Below, in pieces: positions 11,300 through 22,949 of a stretch of 64,000 bases of DNA. The position numbers and the translations under genes are program-made. Each line of letters begins with the position of its first letter. The stretch's first letter is position 1. The notes under the pieces were generated by a model. That model searched no databases, was not told the DNA's origin, and was given only the letters and a program-made list of their open reading frames with translations. Origin of the DNA: Flammula alnicola (Eukaryota > Basidiomycota > Agaricomycetes > Agaricales > Strophariaceae); contig JADNRV010000001.1 in assembly GCA_015499995.1 (NCBI GenBank), forward strand, positions 1,240,001-1,304,000, written 5' to 3'.

Positions 11300-12819
11300 T
11301 TACTTGGATGTTAGATGCGTTTGAATTCCACTTTGGTACGACTTCCCTTTAACGTTGAATTGCTGCCATTCAGCCCCAGTTTCGATCCATCCGCGAAAGG
11401 TCCACCTTCTCCGTCAGTTGCTTTTGGCTGCTTGGTAGGTAGGTGATGCTAACTTGACTTGGAGGTATGTATCCGATCACTGTTCATTTTGTAGTCAGTT
11501 TGACATATTCATATACATTGTTCAAAACGCACTTTAATTCGATTGGGGCCAGGACTTGGTTGTAGAGATGTAGCAGTGCGATTCTGGAAACACCAGGCTA
11601 GTACAATGGTCAAGAAAGGAAGAGCGGCATTAAACGCGAGTATGGTTTACCTCGCTTTCTCTCGTAACGGTGTTTAGGCGACACCCGCGCTTGAGGCCGT
11701 TGATAATACCTCGGAGAGAGAAGATCGGACGTCCAGCACAATGCTAAACATATAGATTTCAGGTGAGTAAGGAGCATTGTATGATGTATGATTGAGAGGA
11801 CGGACATTCATTGCAGGACGTAGAGGATTCCAATACCATGCGCGAGTGGATGAACGGGAGATCTGTAAGGTATATGTAGGGGCGATGGATAGAAAAATAT
11901 CTGGGAGGCCTATATCAACAGTAGATGAGGATTAAGTACGACTTTCAAGGACGTGAACGGGCCTTGTATCTCGCTCAACCGCTTCCACAGTGCCCGCTCA
12001 CAATCTTCGTGAATCACGTCCCGGAGGTCCTTTGGTACTCTCCGATAACCACCGCGTAATGTAAATGGGGGCTAGGAATCGGATCCCAGTGCGCCTTGTA
12101 TGCCGAGTACGTTCCACCGGCGATCTTGTCGCTGCACGACATGCAGAGGGTGGGGGGCGAGTCGGCGCGCCCGGGCTTGGTGCGCAGGACGCCGAGGCGG
12201 GCGTAGTTGTCGCGCCCGCGCGAGGCGGCTGTGGGGTGCAGGTCGGGAAAGGCGGAGGAGTTCTTCAGCGCGGCCATCTCCTCGTCTTGGGTGGAGGCAG
12301 GAAGCGCATCGACGCGTCGCCGCCTGCGATAACACGTTAAGCACAATCATTAGAATAGGGCTGAGACGCGGCGCACATGGGACGGTGGATACGTAGAGGT
12401 TGAGTCGGACTCGTGCGCGGAGGGTGTATTTCCCATCTGGCCTTTGACAATCCAGGAGGACGAAGTATGTGATTCGGGAGAATAGACACGGCGGATTTCT
12501 TCGAGAAACCAGCGCAAGGCGCATCGGCGGGCGAGGACCTCGGCATGGCTGTCGTGGACGGCTTCGCCTCGTGGGAGAGCCGGACGGCAGGGAGACACTT
12601 GGTGCCCGTTGCGAGGCTGATTATTTTGATTTCGTCATTAAACGCGTCCTGAACGGTTTCAGCGCCAGGTGAGGCTGTGTGAGAGCTTTGACGCGTGAGG
12701 AAGAACGACGCGAGGATTGTCCATTGTGAATGCTGTGGTCTGTAGGAGAAGGTGGAATAAGTGTTGTGGATGGTCAGGACGGCTTTATTGTAGAGGTCGT
12801 GATCATGGTCGGGATGCAT
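11300..12819 (-). CDS. TAD1: tRNA-specific adenosine deaminase 1 (A37 to inosine)
   Basis: Deaminates adenosine 37 of tRNA-Ala, using the adenosine-deaminase-editase domain shared with ADARs. The N-terminus runs MHPDHDHDLYNKAVLTIHNT; then come LATGTKCLPAVRLSHEG and the zinc/proton-shuttle site DSHAEVLARRCALRWFLEEI. Further on are VSTVPC joined to GDASMRFLPAST (zinc Cys), RDNYARLGVLRTKPGRADSP and the second zinc Cys in LCMSCSDKIA, then RWNVLGIQGALGS. The C-terminal half is frame-broken but readable: PKDLRDVIHEDCERALWKRL, INGLKRGVSPKHRYERK, SRIALLHLYNQVL, FRGWIETGAEWQQFNVKGKS, stop TAA 11300-11302. At least six one-base losses in short G, C or T runs interrupt it (for example about 11693, 12040, 12053 and 12107). 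Raw ORFs therefore end near 11990 and hide about a third of the protein. Confidence 0.88.
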
Positions 12820-12986
12820 GCAAGGACTGCGCAGTTTTCTAGTGTTCTTTAGGATAGAATGATAATCAGTTTGGCGGTGGCGCAGTGGTGGTGTGAATTC
12901 TAATTAGCGGAGACTGAAAGTGAAGATATTTGGTGATGTGGATGGCTGGTTCGAGTTTGTCTGCTTCCTCGACGAGCTGTCTGTTG

Positions 12987-13101
12987 CAGTTGCATTCCCC
13001 CGCCGTCTCTCTCTCTCTCTCGCCTCACAAGGCACTTCCAGTCCTTTCTACTCACTCCCAATACTGGGTTCTCGTTCTTTCTCTTTTTTTTTCGTTCAGA
13101 G
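12987..13101 (+). promoter_or_regulatory. CT-rich promoter block upstream of the 13.1 kb gene
   Basis: A CT microsatellite (about 13005-13021) and a poly-T/CT stretch run to the start codon at 13102. Pyrimidine blocks just before the start are common around fungal transcription start sites; the role here is inference. Confidence 0.4.
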
Positions 13102-16100
13102 ATGCACTCCCCTACTTTTGATATCACCAGAGATGACGCCGCTGCAAGGAATAGGGTATTTCTCTTTCTTCTACCTCTCTTTTCATCGCTGACTATCTCT
13201 TATCCAGTTTGAAAACTTCAAACTGGGCAAGGGTCTCCCATCGACGGTCGCAGTCGCAGGGCCCAAACACGGTCACCAACGTTCCCATTCACGCAACACC
13301 TCCATTTCCTCTTTTTCTTTTCCTGTTCAAAAATCTACGACTGTAAACGACATTTCTCATTTTTCTTTTCCTCCAAGTAACGGCAATGGTAATGGCAACA
13401 ACTCCAACACAAGTGTTCTCTCGCCCACTGTTATCTCCCCGGCTTCTCCCAGCCCTACTTCTATCGCTCACCCCAATTTTATTCTCCCTTCGAAACGGAA
13501 TTCCCACCATCGCCGCCGCTCATCCGTTTCTACTCGCCACGAATCCGCAGAGATGATGGGTGTCGCCCTCCCTGACCTGCCCCCTTCCACTTCGGACGAT
13601 AACATCAATCTAGGCGAGAAAGACTCCATCAGACGCCGTGCTCTATGGGCCCTCGAGGGCAAGCCAGATGTCTCCTTCAGCAAGGTTCAGATTCCCGATA
13701 TCTCCACGCCTGACATCGAAAGAATGATGTTTGACTTTTGTACGTCTTCGCTCTCCTCCTCGTTACTGTTCTTTCGTAATCTTTTACGTATTATAGCCTC
13801 AAAGCCATTGTCAACCCCAAGCTACAGCAGTGGCTTGATTGGTAGTAAACGTGACTCTTTCAAGCTTCTTGGCCCTTCTTCGTCGGCAAAGGACCAGTTA
13901 CATACTCTTGTCGAAGAAGAGGAAGAAGAGGACGACTCGGTCGACGTCTCCAAGGAAGATGTCTCTTCGTTGCCATCGCCTGTTAATTCTATCAAAGAGA
14001 ACATTCCTCCTCTTCTGCCCGTCACACCTACACTCGCCATCACGAAAGCTACTCCTTCCAAACCTCGCCCATCCAACTTGAACCTCCGACCGCTGTCCCT
14101 TACCCCTGAAAACCTGACCATTACTCCCAGTTTGCCTTCTCCTTCTCCCACGCCCAGCCCCCGTACGGGTCTTCGCTCGTTGTCCCTGAGTCCCTCTCCC
14201 TCCGTTGACGAGTCGAGCTCCAACGCCAAGCAATCGAGACGGACATCGCTCGTCATTTCGCCCACCCCAGCGTCCAGGCGGCCAGTGCTCAACCTCGCTC
14301 TGGAGCAACTGGAAAAGTCTTCTTCCATCTCAACATGTGACGAAGATTCGAAACCCTCACGGCGAAGCAGCATCTCGTACAAGCGATCCTCGCACGGTGC
14401 CGTGACGACCAACATTTCAGGGCTTCCCACGCCTGAGATGACCCCCACTTTTGGACGGCGGTACTCGAGCGCCTCCAATGGGGACCGTGAGTCCATCTCA
14501 TCGTCTGTCAGCCTGGGCAACAACAGCAACAGCACCAGCGCGGATGACGAGTTTTTTCCAGGCCCCCCGACGCAAGCGCGGCCTCTCAGCGCGAGCGAGC
14601 AGCATTTTCTCTTCAAGTCGCATAATGCGCTTCTTGCGCGGATAACGGACCTGGAGCGGGCGCTGACGATGAGAAGGCGAGAGTCGGGGGGCGCGTATTC
14701 CAATGGCAGCAGCTCGCGGCCGTTGTCGATCGCGTCTAATTTTTCGTCGTCCAGCGATGCGGCCAGCGCTGCGGGAACAATGGCAGCACGGCTAGTGGTG
14801 AGCCGAGCGATGAGATGCTTCGGCTTATCGCGGACCTCAAGTCGGAGAGGGACGAGATGAAGAGGGATGTGGATGGGTGGCGCACCCGTGTGGCGGACTT
14901 GGAGACGCAGATCGGCGTCCTGGCGAAGCGGGTGGAGAATGAACGCCGCGATGCGTGGGTTGCAAGATCGCGTGTTGGTTGTTGGAAGTGGAGAAGGGGG
15001 TGTTGGGCAAGAAGCTCGAGGCGCTCGGGAGATGAATGCGCTGCGCCAGGAGGAGGAGACGCGCCTGAAGACGAAGTGGGACGAGGAGAGGAAGAAGTTG
15101 GTTGCGAAGGAGGAGGACGGCAGGCGCAGGGTTGGCGATCTGGAGAAGGAGCTGGAGAGGGTGAGGAAGGAGCTCGAGGTGGAGAGGTTGATGAAGAATG
15201 CTTTAGTCAAGGAGCATGCCGAGGAGGAGAAGGAAACCGACCCACTTGCGACCCCACTCCGAGGTCTTTCGATGTCTATACCGCAACTTGGGACTCGGGA
15301 TGGGTAAAACGCATGGTCTGGGCTTCATGTCGGTCGACTCTGAAAGCTCGCTGACGGACGTCGAGTCGTCGGACGACGGCCAGCATGCGTTTGGGTTCAA
15401 GCTCAACTCTGTGCAAGAGGAGTCCGAGTCCGGGTCTGACCGCGGCGACTATTCGTACTCTGAAGAGACTTACTATGACGAAGAGGAGGAGAACGGGTTG
15501 GCTGGGTACGAGGATGAGGAGGACATGGACATCAGCCTCCAGTCGTCTTCTTCGTTTGGCTCTGAGGAGGATCTGCCGAGGTCTGTTGTCATTTGCAACA
15601 GCAAAATAGCACGGGCTTGCCGCCTTCGCCTACGACACCGAAGCCCGAGGTCTTCACCCCTCCGCGGGCATCTGGGCACGTGAGGAGAGCTACGCTGTCC
15701 AAGACCTGGACGTTCCCTTTCGGCGCGCAGCATCAGTCGCCCAACGCTTTCCGTGCCCAGGCGCAGGAGGACGATGACGAGGAGAAGGAGTCCGTGGACA
15801 GATTCTTTGGGTGTTTGGACGACGTTGACAGCGATACCAGCGGGTCGGTGCCCAACAGCCCCTCGGCGTACTCGTATGAGAAGAGCAAAGGCGTCTTCGC
15901 CAGCGGCTTCAAGTTGCGCCGGAGGATGATAATGCGTCGTTCTTCTTGCCTGGTGTTGGATTCCCTGGTTGTGATGTGGCCGTGACCCAGAGTCCGGGCA
16001 GGAGGAGAGGCGCTCTCGGTTGTCGCTGAGGAGGCTGAGGAGGAGGAGGAAGCGGAGGCAAGGTGGAGGAGAGCGACAGCGAAGTCGGGGACGACGATAT

Positions 16101-17533
16101 GTTTGGCGAGATTGGTGGCATTCGGATCACTTTTACGCCCCCGCAGGAAGAGGAAGTCAAGGAGGAGCCCAAGCAGATCCAGGTGTCTCCTGTCAAGCGG
16201 ACGTCGCCGCCGCCCATGCTTCCTGCTCTGGACTTTGGGGACGAGGTTGACCAGGACGAGGATGAGGACGATGATATTAAAGGTGTTATCCCGTTCAACT
16301 TTGGTCGGTCGTTGATGGATGAAAGGCAGCCTTCGCCGCCCGTTCCTGCGAGCCCCCCTGCATCTGCTCCTGTTGCTTTTCCGACCATGATTACGCCTCC
16401 TTCGTCCTTGCCGAGACCGTCGTCTCCTTCTATGATTCCTAGACCGGCGTCGCCGTCTGTCTCTTCCATACCGCGAGCGATTACTTCGATTAAGCCTTCT
16501 TATACCGCTGTTCCTTCCGCCACCGCTTCTACATCGACCCCGCCCAAAATATCGCCCATGCGTGCTGTAGCTGCACCTACTTCCTCGAATTCCTTTACCA
16601 CTCCACCCACGAAGCGGGGCGGTGCTTTACCGTCGTTCATCCCTCAGCCCGTGTCGTCGCCGTCGCCTATTCGAACTGCACCCGCAGCTTCTGCTCGCGC
16701 GAAAGTGGCCATCCCGATTTCCACTTTCATTCGTCAACCCACCCGCAAGCCGTTGCTACCGACGAACAAGGGCCAGAACGGAGCATCATCATCATCCGCC
16801 GCACCATCAGCAGGAAATGCAAACGCAAACGGTTCGACCTTGATTCTCCCAACTCCCGTCATTCGTAGGTCTTACTGATTTCCTGTTTGTTTTTTCTGTT
16901 CTGCTCAGTCTCATCCGTCGATGCCGCGATGAACACTCGTTCTTCCTCCTCTTCGTCTACTACTTCTTCTCGCAGATCCTCTGATGATTCCGTCGCGCGC
17001 CAGCCGCCTCCTCCTCGTTCTACAACTTCTTCGATAACAGTGGCGTCGTCAACCATGGCGCCTCGTCTGCGCAGATGAAGAGCGCAGACCTTTCGCATGA
17101 CCATACCTTTTTCAGTCCAGGTTCCGGTTCTTCAACTCCCCACCATACCACTATGCGCCAGTCTGTTGATCCTCATGGCTCGTCATCCATTTCTTCCATT
17201 TCTTCCGTGGTCTCCTCGCCACTTTCTCTCACTGGTGCTCGGTTGTCTTTCCAGACATTTACGAATCTCATTCCTTTATCGTGGGGCCCTTCTCAACCAA
17301 CGACAAGTTCATGTTCTACAGCTTCTCATGGCGCTGCTAGCAATGGTCATGGCGCTATTTCTCAACTTCCGTCCGTGCAACCTCCGCCTGCCAAGAAAAT
17401 CGGAGGTTATGTTTCGCGCGAGAAGCAGCTGAGGAAGTTGAGGGCGCGTATGGAGGTTGAAGGTGTTGTCCCCATGAGTAGTTCCGTCAACGCTCAGTGC
17501 AGGAACTGCAACGGAGATTTCGTTTTTATCTGA
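13102..17533 (+). CDS. Large low-complexity and coiled-coil protein conserved in Agaricomycetes, function unknown
   Basis: Exon 1 (MHSPTFDITRDDAAARNR) is joined by a 50-nt intron to FENFKLGKGLPSTVAVAGPK. The N-terminus also contains HHRRRSSVSTRHESAEMMGV and SIRRRALWALEGKPDVSFSK, blocks I recall from other Agaricomycete hypothetical proteins. A Ser/Pro/Thr-rich region follows, then a coiled coil starting SASEQHFLFKSHNALLARIT and continuing through DLEKELERVRKELEVERLMK to about 15235. Acidic stretches, a Ser/Pro-rich region with many SP motifs, and the C-terminal GGYVSREKQLRKLRARMEVE end at TGA after GDFVFI. Length would be about 1,350 residues. The reading frame changes at several short homopolymers (about 14779, 14979, 15030, near 15590 and near 15915), so the uncorrected sequence splits it into several ORFs. 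Disorder, RRxS/SP sites and the coiled coil suggest a phosphorylated scaffold; that is inference. I join these ORFs because composition and codon use are continuous. Confidence 0.65.
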
Positions 17534-18354
17534 GGTTTGTTTGTCTTCATCTACTTATTTGTTTTCGTCTTCAAGATTTGCTGATCCAGTCGTTGGTACG
17601 GATAGATGACCGACCAACTGTCCGCCCGCCCGCCCGCCTAAAAATTCCACTTTTTCAAGTTGTTGGCATTTTATTCATCATTTATTCGCCTCTTGTCCTC
17701 TTGTCGCACCTTGGACTTGCTTTGTACATACCCCTCTCACTCATTCCCAGCTATGACTCATCCATCATTCACATCCATTCCAGCATCATGCATACGCACT
17801 TCATTCTATGCCTCCTATGCCCTGTTTTCCCTTGCCTTACTCCCTTTTTCAAACCCCCGCCCCCAATCCCGCCCTTTGTTGAACACGTACACGTACCCTA
17901 TTTTCTGTTCGCGTCCTTCCCCCTCCTTGTTGATCGCTATTCCTTGCATATTCATGCCGCCAACATCTCTGTCTGTGTCATGTCTTGTGTTTCCCTCTAT
18001 TCTCCTTTTTTCCCCTTTCTTATTTTTTATCTGCGGCTTGATGTTGTAGATTGAGGGGAAGGATTTTTTTCCTCAGGTGTACATTGTATTAGTAGCATCT
18101 TGTCGTTGTTTCTTCTTTTTCTTGCAGTTGATGATTATTGTTAAATATACATCCATCCTTGTATGTTATCCGCTGAGTGGCCTTTGGCAATTATGCCCAA
18201 GAAACTGTAGTTCTGGTAACGTTCTGGCGACATTCTGGCCAACGTCTGGAAGGTCGGAATAACCCGCTATGTACCGTGAGAAAGTTTTGTGGCAACTCTT
18301 GTCCCCTCGACAGACTCGCTTGTTGAAACAAATTGTTATTCAACTTCAACCACG
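17534..18354. other. Intergenic, pyrimidine-rich 3' UTR and NDUFA4 promoter
   Basis: From about 17640 to 18060 the plus strand is strongly T/C-rich, with a short (CCGC)n run near 17625. Open frames here are compositional. The last 200 bp should hold the promoter of the next gene. Confidence 0.45.
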
Positions 18355-18834
18355 ATGTCGGCCCCCCTTCGCAAAACGTTGATGAAGAACTGGTTCGCCG
18401 TTGAGGTGCGCAGTGTATATAACAATATCCATGCATGTGCTGACTATTTCACGCTGGTTAGGCTATTCCGCTGTGAGCAATTGTTCAAGTGCAGACTGAT
18501 AGTTTTGAGGGAGATGTTGACGAGCATGCAGGTATGTTATCATCGGAGGAGTCCTGGGAGGCGCGTCATGGTATTGCTACCGTCTGGCTATGGGCCCCAC
18601 TAGTGCGTGTCGTCTGCTTCGTCTTTCCGCATCGTGCATTGACTTTTTGGCGTCAGTTGTGTGGACCAAGAACAACCCGACCCCATGGAACACCATCAAG
18701 CCCGACGAGGGAACAAAGATGATGACCGTCAACCAGAAATTCGACAAGACGTACGTTCTTCCTTGCTATCTGGTCGCGTTGTACTTGGGCTGATGGATTG
18801 ACTGCGTTACAGCTGGAACCGCGACAAGGTCTAG
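18355..18834 (+). CDS. NDUFA4/MLRQ-like respiratory subunit
   Basis: Small single-span inner mitochondrial membrane protein of the NDUFA4 (complex I MLRQ / B12D-like) family, now often placed with complex IV in animals. Spliced exons give MSAPLRKTLMKNWFAVEAIP, then the membrane segment LYVIIGGVLGGASWYCYRLA, MGPTIVWTKNNPTPWNTIKP and a tail ending FDKTWNRDKV before TAG 18832-18834; 82 residues in total. Four introns were placed with GT...AG ends: after the codon for VE, within IPL, after GPT, and within DKT. All exons join in frame without correction, which argues that the sequence is accurate here. It sits 327 bp upstream of the ARA2 start on the same strand. Confidence 0.85.
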
Positions 18835-19161
18835 ACCGCCGTTTAGCTTTCCAAGTATCTTTAGAACCCTTTCTAAAACACGAAACCCGTATTTCAATCT
18901 TTCCAACATGTGTTGATATAAGTAAACCTCGCAATTGCCCTAAGTTCGTTTCATGAGTTCAGCCCGTGACATAGTCGGGCTTGTGACTTCCCGGCTCATC
19001 AACCGCCCAACTTCCGGACGATGGCGCGATATCGATTCCTTCGCGCGGTCCGCTGGACTTGAATTGAGATATGTATATGTCGACTGTTTTCTTTCTTTGT
19101 GCCACCGCAAGCCTCCTCCTTATCCTGCAAGTTACTCGCCCCGTTTCTTTTTTGCCCTTAG
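18835..19161. other. Intergenic spacer upstream of ARA2
   Basis: 3' UTR of the NDUFA4-like gene followed by the ARA2 promoter; no gene seen. Confidence 0.5.
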
Positions 19162-20545
19162 ATGGCATCTCTGCCAACGGTTGATGCTCCACTCCAGGAT
19201 GTGGAGGAGGACTTTCCTACCCCCGGACCTCTCATTGTGAGTCTTGTCCTTTTCGTCTTTTCGGGTGGTGGTTAATGTCTATTATCCAAAGACTACATTA
19301 GGTGGATCACTGGACTTGCCTGCGATCGTGTATGGCGCAGGCGCCTTTTCGAACCAGTACAACACGGACGACCATATTGCAAGCGCGATACCTCTCCGCA
19401 CTGTAAGACTTGCACTTCGGTACTACTATTTGTCTGGTATATATAAAATGTTTACATTTTTGCTCATGACCTTGCCAATTAGTTACGGAATACGTGCATT
19501 TGACACGTCTGTGTATTATGGTCCTTCAGAGATCGTGCTAGGCGATGTTCTACATGCCCTCCGCGACGAATTTCCGCGTTCTTCTTACAAGTTGGTATGT
19601 TGGTCTACTGTCGACCTCCATACATGCATTTTGGATTTACGTAGAGTTCGGTTTCAGATGACTAAATGTGGTCGATACGGAGTATCGTCCTTTGACTACT
19701 CTCCTGCGACAATTCGGGAAAGCGTCAAGCGTAGCTTAGATCGATTGAAGACAGACTATCTGGATGCTGTCTACCTTCACGACGTCGAGTTTGTCTCCAC
19801 TACTGTCTCACCGCGAACAACTGGGAATCATGCAAGCGCCCTCAAAGATGACGCGGCCGCTTACGGTCTTGCCGATGGCGATGAAGCTAAAGTCAGAGGA
19901 GAAGGTGACCAGAAAATACTAGACGCGTTCCATGAATTACAAGAGCTTCAGAACGAAGGCCTGATCAATAACATCGGCATCACAGGTATGTATGGTTTCT
20001 CTGGCTCTCTCTTTGGATCTAATCTGCGCGTCAGGTTTTCCTTTGCCCACGCTGTTGCGTCTCGCTATCCTGATTCTCCATACACCTCCTTACAAACCGC
20101 TAGACGTATTGCTTTCCTATTCACACCTGTGCCTGCAAAACTCGACACTCGTGGAGTTTATACCCCATTTCTACCAGCGTGCCAAAGTCGGACAACTTGT
20201 GGCAGCCTCTCCTCTGAGCATGGGTCTTCTCACACAAAGTCCACCGCCTTGGCATCCTGCACCATCCGCATTGCGAGAAGCCGTAGTCAATGCCGGCAAA
20301 ACATGGGATGGAGACTTTCCGAATCTCGCTGTTGGTTACTCAATTCGCCATACGAGCACTGCTGCGAGACCTTTGCCCCTTGTCGTGGGTTTAGCACTCC
20401 GAGAGAAGTACACGAATGTGTGAAAGTATGGAGAGAAGTACAGGCAGGACCGAAGGATGGCGGGAAGAGAAAGGAGGGTGAAGACCGAGCCCTTGACGTC
20501 TTCCGTCAAGCAGAATACTTGGATTGGTCGTGGGCCTCTCCGTAG
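19162..20545 (+). CDS. ARA2: NAD-dependent D-arabinose 1-dehydrogenase, aldo/keto reductase (Ara2 type)
   Basis: Aldo/keto reductase family member close to yeast Ara2, which oxidises D-arabinose to D-arabinono-1,4-lactone for erythroascorbate. Exon 1 is MASLPTVDAPLQDVEEDFPT plus PGPLI. Later exons give LDLPAIVYGAGAFSNQYNTD, the catalytic Asp/Tyr block IRAFDTSVYYGPSEIVLGDV, the Lys in SSYKLMTKCGRYG, and the His in SLDRLKTDYLDAVYLHDVEF. C-terminal parts include LINNIGITGFPLP, KVGQLVAASPLSMGLLTQSP and the cofactor-binding region PLPLVVGLSTPREVHECVKV. It ends EYLDWSWASP. The Asp-Tyr-Lys-His tetrad is complete. There are four or five introns, including one retained in the longest raw ORF. The L-galactose dehydrogenase activity of plant relatives is an alternative. 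Confidence 0.85.
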
Positions 20546-20840
20546 AATGAATTCGTATTTAAATCCTTATCAATATCTTGTACATGCGCCGATTTGAATC
20601 TATAGCAATAGTAGTAAAGAATTTTGATTAAAAGTATAAATGTGTGTGCGCATTCGCCATAATTAATGAACGTCATCGGAGTGGTGTGAGAACGCGTCGG
20701 ATAAGTAAGTGCTTCGGAGTTGTCAGTGGTCCGCTTTCAAGTTGAACTCGCTCATCACCACGATCGTCTCTTTGCAGAGCCTTCCACGACCCACTTGGGG
20801 TTAACTTTCACATTCTTACTCGGTCTCCTGGCACTTTACG

Positions 20841-22771
20841 ATGGCTATAGATGGGTTGATCTTGGTGGACAACACAGGGTCAGTTCGCATCCATTGGCGT
20901 TGTATGCAAGAAGAGTCTGACGAAGGTCCGGAAGGCGGCCAATCATCCAGTCAGGTTTTAGATCGACATCTGCCGGATACCCTCTGCTCCATGTCGACGC
21001 TGTTAACAATGCTCTCGCGAAAGCTGCCCGACCTGGAGACGTCGATCCAGTCATATACGTTTCGGCGTATGACATCGGGGACGCACCAAGTGCTTGTTGT
21101 CATGTTCAATGCGCAGATATGAGATTCTTATGTCCTATCAGTGGCAATGGTACGTCGTCAGTGTCTCTACGTGTAACTCGGTATGCATTGAAACAAAGTG
21201 GATCCTTTATTTGGATTTGCGTTCCTTCAGACGTTCATTGATATCCTCCGTGAATATTTCGGCACCTTGTCAGCTGCAACTCTGAGGGAAAACTTTGATG
21301 TTGTATATCAGGTATTTATCTACTTATTCCAAAGGTGATCATGAGCTTATGCACCGGCAAGCTTTTAGAAGAGGTTTTAGATTCAGGAGGTCATCCGTTA
21401 ACGACATCTCCAAACGCCCTCAGAGACATTGTGCTCCCTCCGTCGCTTCTCAATAAACTTCTCAGCGTGGCCGGCGCCAATATCAATACTACGATAAACT
21501 CTGGCTCAGGCCTTGGAGGCGGCCCATTCTCATCACCTATACCCTGGCGGAAAGCTGGTCTGAAATACACCAGCAATGAAATATACTTCGACATGGTAGA
21601 AGAGCTTAAAGCAATTGTCAATAGGTACCGCAGTTTGGATTTCTGCGAAAGAACCCACCGCTAATCTATTGCTCTGCACATCTAGGAACGGTGTCCCGCT
21701 CTCTAGCAGCGTGTTGGAAAGGTTGAGACTAATGCGAAGTTATCGGGTATGTTGAGCGCGATGAAGATTCTATCTTATCTGACATTTGTCTTCGTAGGGA
21801 CACCTGACTGTCTTCTGTCTTTACAAACCCTAATGTCCTCACTGACTGCGCATTTCATCCATGCGTTCGGTGCGTTTTTCACTTGACCTCATGATGGATG
21901 CTCATCTAATTCATTCTTAACTGTGCCCAGATTAAATCGGTGGGCGCGGGGCAAGACCTTTTCATTTGTCCCTCCGGATGGAAAGTTCATATTGGCCGAA
22001 TATCGCTATTCACCAAACACTTCAAATTCAACATCAGCGGCTGCTTCTTCCGCACCACCTATTGTCAGAGATAATATCCCGATTCCGTTCGTGGTAAAGA
22101 CTAGTTTCGATCTTCAAGATTACGGTGGTGAGCTGATCATATATTTCGGCCGCCGATGGTTTTTAGTAAATACACTATTTCTTTGCAGGATCTTTCGATA
22201 TTACCTTGACATCTCGTCTTAATGCAAGAAACCTTGAAAATATTGTCATCGAACTCAATCTTGGGGAAGCAGCTTCCGGTATAAAATGCATCGCTGCTCG
22301 AGGAACAGGAGGTCTAGGCCGGGGAGGGGTCAATGCTATGGATATAGGTATTGGAGGAAACACTGGCGCCTCCTGGGCATTTGATTCAAAGAAAAGGGTA
22401 CGTTTGACATACAGACACGTTTCTCCACCAAGCCCGATTCTGACTCTGCGGAACCTAGGTTCTGAGATGGGAAATAAGCAATGCCCCACCTTCAAGTAGT
22501 TGGAACCTTCGGGGTTCATTTACTACCCCGTAAGTGTCAAATCTTGAACGATCGTCGACTTTTGTTTCTTTTTTGCTTTATTCACATGGTTAACGGAATC
22601 CCTAGGTCGATCGCGCCTCGCCCATCACACGCTTTACAGGTGCGATTTGAGATTCAATCGTACACGTTCTCCTCGTTGAAGGTGGATCAACTCAAAATTA
22701 CCGGAGAAACATACAAGCCTTACAATGGAGTGAGAGGCCGTTCGATCGGTAATGTCGAGTGGCGATGGTAG
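20841..22771 (+). CDS. APM3: AP-3 clathrin-adaptor complex mu subunit
   Basis: Medium subunit of AP-3, which sorts cargo from Golgi/endosome to the vacuole and recognises tyrosine-based signals. The start MAIDGLILVDNTG matches the mu longin domain. Exons after it give YPLLHVDAVNNALAKAARPG, DVDPVIYVSAYDIGDAPSAC, FIDILREYFGTLSAATLREN, FDVVYQLLEEVLDSGGHPLT, then the linker SPIPWRKAGLKYTSNEIYFD. The mu-homology domain follows: FHPCVRLNRWARGKTFSFVP, GSFDITLTSRLNARNLENIV, GASWAFDSKKRVLRWEMGNK and the ending YKPYNGVRGRSIGNVEWRW. About ten short introns. The IPWR and YKPxxGVR motifs point to mu3 and not mu1 or mu2. No frame correction seems needed. It converges with STI1. Confidence 0.9.
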
Positions 22772-22949
22772 CTCGTCATCCGTACTCTTGGTTCTGGGGT
22801 TCTGCCGTTCTAGCAATATTGAAATTTCGAACTGAAAACAGCTAGTGTGATTGGGAAGAGTTGCATATGTTACATTGAATGGAAATTTATGAAATACTGT
22901 GAGTATTAAGCCATAGAGAAACGATCCGAGCTCAGTGGATTGGGGACCT

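Noticed and set aside
13822..15210. 462-codon open frame on the minus strand
   Set aside because: It is antisense to the large plus-strand gene; the sense strand has the conserved blocks and coiled coil, and the antisense product is low-complexity Ser/Arg sequence.
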